Assembly: GCA_964035015.1 (NCBI GenBank) | Contig: OZ035997.1 | Location: 23,497,834 to 23,561,833, forward strand | Direction of reading: 5' to 3' | From: Corallium rubrum | Taxonomy: Eukaryota > Cnidaria > Anthozoa > Scleralcyonacea > Coralliidae | Length of the DNA stretch: 64,000 nt | Shown: positions 32,583 to 43,621 of the stretch, piece after piece | Position numbering within the stretch: the first letter of the stretch is position 1 | Layout: each line of letters opens with the position of its first letter | Translations under genes and position numbers: made by a program | The notes under the pieces: generated by a model | What the model saw: the letters and a program-made list of their open reading frames with translations, nothing else | Database searches by the model: none | Told to the model about the DNA's origin: nothing

Positions 32583-33740
32583 TCAAAGCAAAGTTGCACC
32601 ATCTTCGCTTGTTGGACGACTTTGACTTTCTTTATCCGTCTTTATGCTAGTCTGAAGATCATTACGCGAGGGAGAGCAAGATCCAACAGGAACAAATGTT
32701 GTAACTCTTACAGATTCAGAATCACTTGGAGGTGGAGATGGCAGGATGCAACCCAATTGACGTCGAAATTCACGACTGAAACTTTCGTTGCAGAACGAGT
32801 AAACAATTGGATTGCTCGCACAGTTTAAAAAGTCAAACATATTTAAAACATCCATAATATCCCAAAACGATGCTAACTTTTTATCTGCTTCACCAAAGTC
32901 TAGCCACATCCACATAATAGCGGATGGTAATGTAAGACTGGCAAATATGAGTGTAACAATAATTAACATCTTGATCACTTTTCTCGATTCTCTTCCGCGG
33001 GCTTTGGCTAACGTTTTATTGTACGTCATGTTCGGTCCTTTCGTTAACTCTAAACCAATTCTTACGTAGCAAGTAGTGATAATACTTAATGGCATGGCAT
33101 ACTGGATAACAAACAGAGCTGCTGTATAAGTTTGTCGTTGATTGTGATTTGGCCACTCCTCCTCACAGGTTCTATCACTCTTGTATTTCAAGCGAATGAC
33201 ATATGGAAGGACCATGCTTGTTGCACACAGCCATAATAACAAAATCACAATGAAACTTTGTTTAACAGAGATCTGGCGTTTCAGAGGATTTACCACGGCC
33301 CAAAATCGCGTCACACTCAGTGCAGTCAACGTAAAGCCTGAAACTGTGATAGTCAATGTTTGTACAGGCCACAATACTCGGCACATGAAAGAACCGTATG
33401 GCCAAGATTTGTGGTTGCTTGCGAATACATCAAGTGGAACACACAGTGTATACACTAAATCCGCGAGAGCCAAATTCATGATAAAATAATTCGTGACCGT
33501 TTTGAGCTTCATACGTCGGCTAACAACGTAACACACCACGATGTTTCCTATAATGCTAATCAGAAATATAATGGAATACAAAGTATATTTCAAGATTTTA
33601 AACCAATTGCGGTCGCCCAATTGAATGCCTCCTGTTTCTTCAGTGACATTGCTTGTTGTTGGCATGACCGTCACGGTACTAATATCAGTAGGGGTTGAAG
33701 TAAAGTTGCTGAATAACGTTGTCGTCACGTTAGAAGACAT
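32583..33740 (-). CDS. Rhodopsin-like (class A) peptide-type GPCR, single exon
   Basis: 385-residue seven-transmembrane receptor, complete and intronless. The N-terminus has three N-glycosylation sequons (N4, N12, N31). TM landmarks: GN66 in TM1, NLALAD94 in TM2, C120 before TM3 with C192 in the second extracellular loop (disulfide pair), R145 in TM3, W170 in TM4, P217 in TM5, P272 in TM6 and N310-P-x-x-Y314 in TM7. The tail has C331, a candidate palmitoylation site, then a Ser-rich C-terminus. The TM3 triplet is T-R-F instead of D-R-Y, and the TM6 toggle Trp is absent (SLTLP instead of CWLP-like). I chose the ATG at 33738-33740: the frame extends to a GTG at 33756-33758 but has no earlier ATG before an in-frame TAG. 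The sequence style is that of neuropeptide receptors (NPY/RFamide/tachykinin-like grade), typical of the expanded anthozoan receptors; the ligand is unknown. A possible 5' UTR splice acceptor (TTTTCTTTAG) lies at about 33857. Plasma-membrane G-protein signalling is inferred. Confidence 0.93.
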   Translation of the reverse strand: MSSNVTTTLFSNFTSTPTDISTVTVMPTTSNVTEETGGIQLGDRNWFKILKYTLYSIIFLISIIGNIVVCYVVSRRMKLKTVTNYFIMNLALADLVYTLCVPLDVFASNHKSWPYGSFMCRVLWPVQTLTITVSGFTLTALSVTRFWAVVNPLKRQISVKQSFIVILLLWLCATSMVLPYVIRLKYKSDRTCEEEWPNHNQRQTYTAALFVIQYAMPLSIITTCYVRIGLELTKGPNMTYNKTLAKARGRESRKVIKMLIIVTLIFASLTLPSAIMWMWLDFGEADKKLASFWDIMDVLNMFDFLNCASNPIVYSFCNESFSREFRRQLGCILPSPPPSDSESVRVTTFVPVGSCSPSRNDLQTSIKTDKESQSRPTSEDGATLL

Positions 33741-35081
33741 GCTTGTTAGTCCGTCCACAATCTTTATGAGCTATATCCTCCTTTAAGAACGATGACTGCG
33801 TAAATTCTCGTCAGTACGCAAATTCCTGTGGATCCAGTTTTGATTTAGTTACACACCTAAAGAAAATACAGTGTTAACGATCGAAACATGCATGTTTAAT
33901 ATATGTCTACTGTGATATCGAAACATGTTATATAACTGCCGGCAGTATACTTTTTCAAGAAGCATAGATACTAATACATTACTCTGACAAATAATGATAA
34001 AGTTCACACTAGCAGCTGCGTTACTTAGAGACAAGAATAAAATGCTTTAGTTTACCATAGGCACTGCGCCATTACTTCAGATTAGAAAAACTTCTTCTTT
34101 TACTCGTACAATATCCTTAAAAACCTCAAAATGTTTGCTGTACGGTTTGAAAAGTATGCTTCCTAATATAAGACGATTAAAATAAACCGTATATAAAGGT
34201 TTGTTTTTAATAAACACTGACCATGTTACTACATTATGCAAGTGTTGAATATCCAATCAAAAAGAGGTTCTTAATAAACAAAAGATATAGGTTCTAACAG
34301 GTGAAAATACAGAATTTAAAAACAAAAGCACGAGTTCACAAATAAAAGCAATCAGAACAAGCTTTGAAAGTCGTTCTGTCGCCTTAACAATTAGATTAAC
34401 TTTATGTAATATTAAAAACCAGTAAGGAACAAGATTATGGGAAACAACAGTTTAAAATTAATACACGTTAACAAAACTAATAGCATAGCTAAAAGCGACT
34501 TGTCTAAACAAATGCTCTCAGAATGTAAAGCATTATTGCAGTGGCTATCGTTGACAGTACTATATATAGAATAAAAATTCTACTCTTCTGTTCACTAAAA
34601 TAATAGTGTTTATGCATTATCTATCATTATATATGTTGAGACGTATACGAATTACAGGTTGTCGGCATATATATACATTGTGTCATGTAATAAAATAAAC
34701 CACAGTGTAATTTATTTCCATAATTTTTTTGGTTTCCTTCGATTAGGTTAGCGCACAAAATGTCTTCATAAATTATGAAATCCGGTAAACGTTTGCCTGC
34801 TCATCAATTTAAAAAATCTATAAAGCCATTCCTGATAAAGTATTAGCAGATAAAATAAGAGATATTCTTGGTTATAAATGTAAACAACTGTAAGCGGAGA
34901 ATAAATTAATAATATAGACCAAGCGATAGAAATTCTTAGTTAAAACGAAAACGAGAATTTGCATTTATTTTGAAAAAAATATTAGGGGTAAATTTGTACT
35001 CAGCATGACTTAAACCACGTTTATGCTTGAGTTGTTGACAGTCTACTTTATCTCCAAAAAAACAAACACAAACTATATATT
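33741..35081. promoter_or_regulatory. Upstream region of the GPCR, no defined elements
   Basis: AT-rich sequence that should hold the 5' UTR and promoter of the minus-strand receptor gene. A polypyrimidine-AG (TATTTTCTTTAG, minus strand, ending at 33857) could join a distal non-coding exon. I cannot identify a TATA box or initiator with confidence. Confidence 0.3.
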
Positions 35082-35232
35082 AACTACTTAAAACCCGAGA
35101 GTGAGGACTTTACGGTAAAATATTAAATCGAGGTCTTGCTGTATTGACCGAGCGATGGCGAGGTTAATACGCTCAAGACGAGGTTTAATATTTTACCGTA
35201 AAGACCCAACGGTTGGGGTTATTAAGTAGGTT
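35082..35232. mobile_element. Foldback MITE with CTTTACGGTAAAATATTAAA core
   Basis: Perfect 20-bp inverted arms at 35108-35127 and 35184-35203, extended outward imperfectly to AACTACTTAA on the left and TTAAGTAGGTT on the right. No ORF. Confidence 0.75.
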
Positions 35233-38200
35233 ACTATATGGCACTTTTTATTTCACAATCAATCTTGTATTTCTTGGACTTCGCTTCCTTTAACTTCGTA
35301 TAAACAAAAAATAGCGTTATTTTCTGCTGTTTCTTTCTCGTCTGGATACTAGAATTTACTTTTGTAATGTTCATCATTGTTTATTTCATTTATTTATTTT
35401 CGTCGTTTTTCGGCGATAAGAGTTCTTATTAGGATGTTTTGTTTGTTTCCAACCGTAGGGTATTAACAATTTTCATAATGGCGGGCATTACGGAGAAATC
35501 TCGCCACGTCAGCAACCAATCGGCGGGATTGGTTTTAGGATAGGATTTATTTAGCTTTGCCATAATATGTACAAGCATGCATAAGTATACAAATACAATT
35601 TTTTTAGCTATAATTTATAATATATATAATTTGACTCGATTATATTACGTGTTGAACTATAAATATCTCTAACAAGGCCCCCGCTCAACTAAAAGTTCAA
35701 CATGACATAAATTATCAATATCTTTTTTTAATAAAATACATTTCAGGGGCAGGGCACTGCTTGTTCTTAAGTTTAAAGTTTCATGACAGCATCATGCAGG
35801 AGTACAACTATATAGTTATATCTATAGTTTGAAATAATCATATACAACATTAAATATATATTATAACATCAAATTAGTCTCGAAAGAGCAAAACAAAAAT
35901 GTTGTTGTTTGATCTCTCCCACATCTGTTCTATCAATTATCTGAACACTCAATCTGGAAAACCTGAATATCCTTGAATGAAAAAAATGTATAAAAAATGT
36001 TCGCCACAAATATCTCTCATTTTTGTACTAAGTAACTACAAAATCGCTCTACCAACACACTGTTTTTCGCACATTGTATAATGAAATTATGAATAAGGCA
36101 AATTCCCCTTGAAATCAAACCGAAAAGAGTAATTTATATAAAGAACGTGTGTTTCTACAAAATTATAACAAGTAGAACACAGCTTATAATAAAATGACAA
36201 ATTTTACATTTTGCAGCTTTCCGCACTAAAACACATATAGCTATTTGGACTTAGGTTTTGCTTTTACAAACTTACAATTTTGGCTTGTTCCTTGTGTTCC
36301 CGTTATGCAGGATAAATGCATGCGCTTTAAACTTTGTTTTGCACTAATGAAGTTTCAAAACACTTTTGGTGAGTTAAATACCATATGTACTTTTCATGTT
36401 TTTGTACACTTGTGCCAACACCCACTTAATAAACGCCCCCTCTCAAATTACCTTATCTCTAACGCGTCATTATTAAGCGCCATCCCCACGAAATCTAAAC
36501 AGGAAATAAACTCCCTGGCGTTAATTAAGTATAAATACGATAAATTATATGAAATGTTGGTTCTAACTTTGTTCTGCACAAAAATGATAGTTTGTCAAGA
36601 TACCAATTTTTAAAACGATGTAAGCCTAAAGTATAATGGCATATGAGGTGACTTGCAATTAAAAAGAGTCTATCTCTTTAAAAAGACTCTATAGTTTATC
36701 TATTCATTGCAAAAACACGCCAAGCATAAATCGTGAGAATAGATTACAGCATACTCCCATTGCTAGTTCAACGACAAACACCGCTCCCTATAGAAACAAT
36801 AAACGCGCGAATTTAATCAGTGCATGGGAGCCACGTAAGAAAAGATACAAGTTGCGATGCCATGCATGCATCTTAATTTTGGTCTTGGGATTCGTTCTCC
36901 AGGAAGTTTAAACTGGATATAAAAAAAGCAACCATCCACATGCACGCATGCATGCCCATACGCACACATCGTGTTCTTAAAATATTACTTTGTACTTTTT
37001 ATATATACACTTTGTAGCCAATGCCACTTTGTTGCTTAGTCAAAATGTAGAATTTAGTTTATTCCCCGAGCCGGGGGAGGGTGCTAATCTCGACACGCGT
37101 GGACTTATGCACGTCCATGGAGCCCATGCACTTATACACGCGAAATTATACGCGAGTGGGAAAGAAAATCTGTGAACACATCAAATCGCAACTTTCGTGG
37201 CTCAAGCGAAAGGAATTTTTGTCAAATAAATTGGTTTACAGCTAAAATATACACGACTAATACTATGGAAAAAGACCGAAGAAAGTAAGCTAACAAGAGA
37301 TGTTGCAGTGGGATGAACCAACAATATTAAATACGACTAGAAACCATTGAAAAAGCAAAAAAATGCGATAAAGACCGGAAAAGATGCCGACAAATGTGAC
37401 TGAAAAAAAACACAAAAAAGATGTTTCCTCGTGTGCATGTTCAAACCCGGCAAAAGACTTATGCACTGGTAAATTTTACTTAACTCAAGGGAGAACAATG
37501 ACTTGAAAAGACCATTAAAACAAACAGCTTTTTACATTTTGAAGAGAACTGATTGTTGGTTTTTTTTTGTTAAGAACCGAACCAGAAAACCAGGAGAAAC
37601 CGGCGAACGCCGTAGCCGTAAAAAGACAAGTAAAAAAAACTTGCGGCAAGTGCATCGAGCTTGAACGAGGGGTGAATATGGTGAATACTTCACACAGGTG
37701 AACGTGACTTGCCAGTGCGTGGCCGGTAGCCCGAGTGAACGCCAGACCCAGGCGTCTTGTTCATGGTTAAAATATATATACTAGAAATACATGAACGCAA
37801 CCATCCCTCGCATCCCTTTTACATATATACGTTTATGCAAATACCACCGCCCCCGGTTAAAATAAGCACACCACACATGACCTGTTTTTGTATACAAGTA
37901 TAAACCCCCGCCCTTCCTTTATATCCTGTTTTATACATGTCGTTTTTCTATTATTGACCAATTTTCAAAGCAATGTTTTATTCCAAAATATATATCAGTG
38001 GTTGAAGAAAAACTTGTGCCACGTCAGTAATAGCACCAAAAACCGTTAGCAAAACAAACAATAATTACAGAGGCTTATATAAAGGTGACTATTAAACTGT
38101 TTTATTATATGGCAAGCGTCACTTCCGGTGAAATAGCGCGCTGTGATTGGCTTAGAAACATTTTTAGCGGTCCATTACTTTTCCGTAATGGACCAGCGGT

Positions 38201-38487
38201 CCATTACGGGAAAAAAAAAAACAAATTTCTTATCAGCCATGTTGTTTGCAACTAAACAACGAAAGAAAACCGCAAGAATTTTGTGAATTCAACAACCTGA
38301 GGACTAAATTATGTATGATTGGGACGAGAGCAATCTGGAAGCGAGTTTAGGAGTCCGAAAGCGACGACAACAAAAGCAACAACATTGAAAACGATGAGTT
38401 TATGTCACACGCTCGAGGTCACACTAAACTGACTAAAGTACGTATCATGACAAGGTATAAATGTAAGGTTTGTTGTTTCAAAATGCC
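35233..38487. other. Non-coding stretch, no gene recognised
   Basis: AT-rich. The 122-codon frame at 36245-36613 shows no domain and includes a CCACTTAATAAACGCCCCCT-like repeat motif. A partial copy of the 14.8-kb interspersed repeat (GGGTGCTAATCTCGACACGC) lies at about 37079-37140. AAGAGTCTATCTCTTTAAAA followed by AGACTCT (about 36664-36690) is a small hairpin. GCGGTCCATTAC repeats form a hairpin at about 38168-38205. Confidence 0.5.
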
Positions 38488-38657
38488 ATATAATAAACTT
38501 TTTATTAACCTCGCTTGCTCGGTCTGTACAGAGAAATATCAGACCTCGGTCTTTGTGTACAAACCTCGCCCTACGGGCTCGGTCTGTACCAAAAAGACCT
38601 CGGTCCGATATTTCTCTGTAAAGACCTCGCGTTCGGTTAATAAGAAGTTATTAATAT
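38488..38657. mobile_element. Foldback MITE with CCTCGGTC repeats
   Basis: ATAATAAACTTTTTATTAACC-like left end pairs with the right end GGTTAATAAGAAGTTATTAA. Inner arms share ACAGAGAAATATC and GACCTCGGTC, and the centre repeats GGGCTCGGTCTGTAC. The whole unit folds back on itself. Confidence 0.75.
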
Positions 38658-39642
38658 GATTTCAATGTTGAGCCTCAAAAAACCCCATCAGAATAGGAAC
38701 AACGTAGTAAACAGCATGAAAACTATAAGTATGAGGGAGAAAAAACAAACCAGGGAAGAACTATAATGCAAAGTTTCACTCGAACGTTTGGGACAAAAAC
38801 CTGGGAAAAAGTATGATTATTTGACAAGATTTTTTCTGTTTTAATTGAGGTACTGAAAAGGTTTGGGATATATACCGACTCTAATCAGCTAAACAAAACT
38901 TGAAATTTAGAGTCTTGGAAATGCCATTTCCTGCATTCTGAGGGGTGATTTTTAAGAACACTGAAGGTCATGAAAATGTCAAAAACTAGTTAAAATACAA
39001 CACATTTCAACAATTTTTCGATGTTGTGTTTACTGGGTTGACTTATCACTGTATATGGGTGCTTTTGGCTGACATGAATGAGGCTGTAACAGTTACTTTA
39101 GCCTAACGAGTAACCTATATATAATTTGTGAATGGCGATTGATGAGTCAGTTGCTGCAAAACTTCTGGGGATTGAGTTTTCTCTGGGGGCTAAAGCCCCT
39201 CAGCCTCCCCATACTCTACGCCTATGTGCATACTTCACACAAGTGAACATATTTACGTTCAATGGAGTTGTCAGCCAGATTACTGTTAAATAAACTACCA
39301 ATGAGTCAGTCAGTCAGTTTCGAAACCTTCCAACAACGTCGTGCAAGAACACCTTGATCAAAGCAAAGAACTTACAACATGCCTCACGGCCTCACTCAGT
39401 CCACTCACCGAAAGTATGAATATTAACGGAAGTAAACAGTGCAAAAATGCAAGATCGTGACATCCAAAAGGGGGTTGACCCAAGCCGAAACCTAGATTCG
39501 GTCTACCACAGATAGCCCGAGTAATGAGATTTCAGAAGGCTCTCTCGCCAAAGGTAATTTTTAAAGAGGTCCTAAGTCCACATGTTTTACTCTGATGAAA
39601 AACTCAGTTTTTTTGTTATTACATCATCAGTTTTTTTATTAT
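38658..39642. repeat. Non-coding stretch with copies of the G-tract interspersed repeat
   Basis: No gene. Contains a diverged copy of the 17.2-kb repeat at about 38899-38960 (GGAAATGCCATTTCCTGC) and a GGGGGCTAAAGCCCCTCAGC segment at about 39185-39204. Confidence 0.5.
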
Positions 39643-39644
39643 TA

Positions 39645-40321
39645 CAGTGGAACCTCTAATTGACGGACACCAACGGCGACGTTCAGTCGCGGCGCCAGGG
39701 TACGAGCAAGGGGGGGGGGGGACAATGCGAGCGTTGAACGCGCGAGCACTAGGGGGGTCAGGGGCATGCCCCCCCGAATTTTGAAATCTAGAGTCCCTGA
39801 AATGCCATTTCCTGCATTTTGGGGGAGATTTTACAGAATTCTTAAAATTGTGAAACGTCATAAAAACACTAAAAGCTACACATTTCAGGTCTTTGTATGG
39901 GACATTTCATGGACGGTCAAAAAATTAAGAGAGATATCTAACAGTGCCATTCTATTTCGAATCATCGATATTAAAAAAGAAATAAAATCACAATAATTTT
40001 GAGGTGTTTTATTACTTGTTTCATTCTTATATTCAAACGTTTATTTAGGTATAGGTTGCCTGCCTTATGCCAGTAGTTCCCATGAGCCAGATTTCAAATC
40101 TCAGTCAAAAACCTACCCCCCCCCCCCTCCCAAACGTTTCTCCTCGAATTTGGACGAATTGGAAAATCGACCTTGGAGAGAACTGGGGGGGGGGGGGGGG
40201 ACGTGTCCCCCCAGTTCTCCCCGTGGCGCCGCTACTGACGACGTTTCATACGTCCGTTTAGAGGTGTCCGCTAGATGGAGGTTGAACTTGCCAAAATGTT
40301 CGTTAATTAGAGGTTCCACTG
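39645..40321. mobile_element. TA-flanked pogo/Tc1-mariner-like non-autonomous element
   Basis: Begins CAGTGGAACCTCTAATT at 39645 and ends AATTAGAGGTTCCACTG at 40321, with TA on both sides (39643-39644 and 40322-40323). The element is 677 bp. Its inside includes two G-tract modules (39709-39721, 40186-40200) and a GGGGGCATGCCCCCC-like block at about 39760-39777. No transposase ORF. Ends and TA duplication fit Tc1/mariner (pogo) superfamily insertion. Confidence 0.75.
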
Positions 40322-40323
40322 TA

Positions 40324-41102
40324 TATAACAACGGCAGTTCACTATCTTTTCTATCATAGTCAGCCATCTCAGCGTCTGGATTATATTTTAAATAAAACAT
40401 CTTTGGCCGTAAAAAACTACTCAGTGTGCATGAAACGATCTAAAACTCCGAAAACGAAAATTATAGCTTTTTCATCGGGAGTATTTTGGATTTATGTTGA
40501 GATCTCGTGGAGATTTTGCTCTATATATAGAGTTGTTTTTTACCAAGTGAGTTTATCAGGCGAAAGTACAAGAAGTGTTTATACACAATTTTATTTCGTT
40601 AAATGATATTGGGCATTTCACTCGATTACATAGGATGTTCTAAGGATTTAGGGTGAAGGAAAATTCGAGTGTAGAATATATTTCGTTAAGTCGCTTTCAG
40701 CTTGCGTAGTATAAATGTTAGACTTGTGTTTACGTGGATAAGGAAAGACGGTCGATCAACTTGTCTAACATTGCTAGCCTACTAAATTCTGCAGTCAATA
40801 GCCTATGCGATGTTTGTAATGTATCATGTATGCAGATATATTCCACCTTTCGAATTCTATTCCACCCCATAGAGTTAATCGTTTCTGGGCACTGCCCCTT
40901 CTTCAAATGCAAATAAATGTCAAAACAGAAATCCGTTTATACCTTAGCATGTCACGATTATCCGAAAAGATTTTACATTAACGTAATAATGATCGGGATA
41001 AATAACGGTATTTTGCCAAATTTATTGACATTTAAAACATGTTTATTTTGTTCTTAACATTCGCTTATCGTTTACAAATGTTACAGTCCCTTACACCTAC
41101 TG
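40324..41102. other. Non-coding stretch, no gene recognised
   Basis: Includes GTGAAGGAAAATTCGAGTGT at about 40652-40671, a fragment shared with the foldback element at 46968-47114. Otherwise only short frames. Confidence 0.5.
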
Positions 41103-41104
41103 TA

Positions 41105-41322
41105 AGTGGAAACACCGCCCGTCAAAACATCTTCTATTTCAACGTCAAACATAAAAGTTTTCCTTGGAAACATATTATTTTTCCCATATTATGTTTTCCT
41201 TCGCTACGTACATGTTTGTGTTCTTAGGCAATCACGTCTTGCCAATCCTACGGTGTCAATTTCAAAACGGTTAACTTTTGAACATGTTTTGAACATGTTT
41301 TGACGTGGGCGGTGTTTCCACT
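41105..41322. mobile_element. TA-flanked MITE (AGTGGAAACACCGCCC ends)
   Basis: Terminal inverted repeats AGTGGAAACACCGCCC (16 bp perfect) continue as GTCAAAACAT after a 2-nt indel. TA lies at 41103-41104 and 41323-41324. 218 bp, no ORF. The TA duplication suggests a Tc1/mariner-related origin. Confidence 0.8.
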
Positions 41323-41324
41323 TA

Positions 41325-43133
41325 GCTGCAAACGACAGTAAAATGTCATGATTTTTTTAAAGAGCACCGCATTCGAATAAACGAATAATCTGAAATCTTA
41401 AAACTTTGCGGAGTTTAATTGGGTAAATACGGTATCTCAGTATAACGTGGCTTCACAGTGGAGATCAATCAAAAAAACACACGCAACAGAAACTGTACAT
41501 TGAATTCGCAGTTCTGGCTGCGTTTGTGAACGTGCATGCGTGCAATATTACACACATTTATCCATTCGTCCATACTCTCTCTATCCATCAAACTATCCAC
41601 GCCCAAAATATAACAGAATATGTCTAAAAGTTTCAAGAACTTTATACCAAATAATGAGAAGAATAAAAAAATTGGCCTAAAATCGCAAACATTGATAATA
41701 ATGAAATTTGATGCATGATGGAACGATGCCGATAAGTAATAACTGATGAGTTGAGGGAAATTAGCGATTAAATTTCCCCTTTGCCTCGGGAAGATTTGTA
41801 AAAGTCCTTGGGCCGCTAATTTCTCTCAAGTCATGTTATTAGTTTGTAATATTATGATCGCCGAGGAAGACTTCGAAAATATTACCGACAGGAAATTTAC
41901 ACGGTTGATCAGAGAAGTTGCATCTAATTTTCCGGTGCATGTTGATGAGGGAAAATATATGCAAGTGGGAAATTTAGAAGAAGACAAAGAATTTCTTTGC
42001 CTTCTAATTTTCCCTCATCAACATCCATGGGAGAATTAGAAGGATTTCTTTGTCTTCTAATTTTCCCTCATCAACATGCACGAGAAAATTAGAAGACAAA
42101 GGATAAATTTCCCTCTTGCATGAGCGATGAGGGAAATACGAGGTTTACATTCCCTCGGAGAACAAAAGAATCCGAGGCGATCATGGTATTACTTAATTAA
42201 TGACTCATGTCAGTATGTCAATAATAAACGTGCACTCATCCACAACTATCCAGAAATAAACCGGCTGCTTAGATTTCTCCTAACAAATCAAACAACAGAT
42301 ATAATTGCCAAAATACTATAATAATTAAAAAACGTGCAAACCTGGGCAATATAGATAGAAGAAGGACTGGACAGTCTTTTAGAAAAGATAAAACGAGGTT
42401 AGTGTTAGAGTAAAGAGTAGTAAAGCTAAATTTTATCACACATCTATGTCAATAAAGGTACAAACAATTCTCAAAAAAATGCAAAAATATTGAACGACTT
42501 AATTGAAAAAAATTATATTAGCGACTGAGGTAAACGAAGTAATGAGAAATCCATCAATTATGACTAGAGTTTGAGAGAGATAGGTCGATTTTAATAGTTT
42601 AAATTTGACTTTTGCCCAACTCAGCAAGTCTTATTAATGAAGCACGAAGAGTAATTATGATATCTAATATATAATGAAATGAAATGTTGATTTAATAAGC
42701 AAATATATAAAGGCAAATTTTAGCCTCCTCCGCTAACAAGTCTGTGGTCCCCAAAACTGTGGCTCTTCAACAAGGCAGCCGAGAGAAAAATATTTGTGGA
42801 CCACATGCAACCCCCTTCATGTTTGCCTTATTTTATCAACTATAAAGTGGACAAAACAAGGGATTAGGATCGGAAAAATAACCTTTCAATTCTCTCACAT
42901 TCCTCACTTTCCCGCTCCCAATTTATTCCTGTCCCTTTTATACTGGGTCAAAACATTGCCCATACATTGGAAACTGGAAAGTTGCAGTTTTGACGGGTAA
43001 AGCTCCAGACTTTCCCGCGACATGCAGAGACTAGGCAACTTTTAGTTGAGAAAAATTTTACGAACCGTTGAACGTTAAAATGAAAGCAGCTCGCCTCGAT
43101 GATAAGGAATATATAACTGGAATATAAGTATAG
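41325..43133. other. Non-coding stretch with a local foldback (41925-42105)
   Basis: Two direct repeats of about 50 bp (from about 41995 and 42040, each containing CTAATTTTCCCTCATCAACA) face an inverted copy at about 41930-41970 (GCATGTTGATGAGGGAAAAT). The remainder of the stretch shows no gene. Confidence 0.6.
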
Positions 43134-43296
43134 GTAATAGTATGGTTTCGAGTGCAATTTGGAAAAAACATGCACAAGTGAGTTTTTCAAAGACTATCAA
43201 AATAGCACGAGTCCGAAGGACGAGTGCTATTTGAAGTCTTTGAAAAACTCACGAGTGCATGTTTTTTCCAAATTGCACGAGAAACCATGCTATTAC
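43134..43296. mobile_element. Foldback MITE with about 65-bp arms
   Basis: Left GTAATAGTATGGTTTCG pairs with right GAGAAACCATGCTATTAC. Inward the arms share TGCAATTTGG, AAAAACATGCA, GTGAGTTTTTCAAAGACT and AAATAGCAC. Both arms meet in a small loop GAGTCCGAAGGAC. This is a near full-length hairpin of 163 bp. Confidence 0.85.
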
Positions 43297-43413
43297 TTAT
43301 TAATAATATACAAGAAAATGTGCGAGACAATTATAAGACGAACATCCGGTGATCAAGAAAACTTGATCTTCCGGGCGTGTTTTAATTGGTTTACACAAAG
43401 CCACGCGACATAC

Positions 43414-43494
43414 CAACCTCGTACCCAGGCTCTTTCAACCCGCCGCGCGGGGGCGGGGCGGGGGAGCGGAGATAAGACCCTGGGTACGAGGTTG
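43414..43494. mobile_element. 81-bp micro-MITE with 9-bp flanking duplication
   Basis: Ends CAACCTCGTACCCAGG and CCTGGGTACGAGGTTG are 16-bp perfect inverted repeats, with a GC-rich interior (GGGGGCGGGGCGGGGG). Flanks GCGACATAC (43405-43413) and GCGACATGC (43495-43503) form a 9-bp target duplication with one mismatch. A half copy (GACCCTGGGAACGATGTTG) occurs at about 49081-49099. Confidence 0.8.
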
Positions 43495-43621
43495 GCGACA
43501 TGCGTCTTAAAATATTTACAACAATTGTTCATTTCAAACAAGTATCGTACAGTCAAAACATTAAACAACTTGGATTTATAACACTCAAAAACGAAAATAT
43601 CCAGTTCAAATAGTTCATCAG

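Noticed and set aside
36245-36613. 122-codon ORF as a gene
   Set aside because: Low-complexity AT-rich coding with no domain; part of it looks like an interspersed repeat (AATAAACGCCCCCT).
43159-43581. 140-codon ORF across two MITEs
   Set aside because: Frame runs through the foldback MITE at 43134-43296 and the micro-MITE at 43414-43494; composition reflects these repeats.
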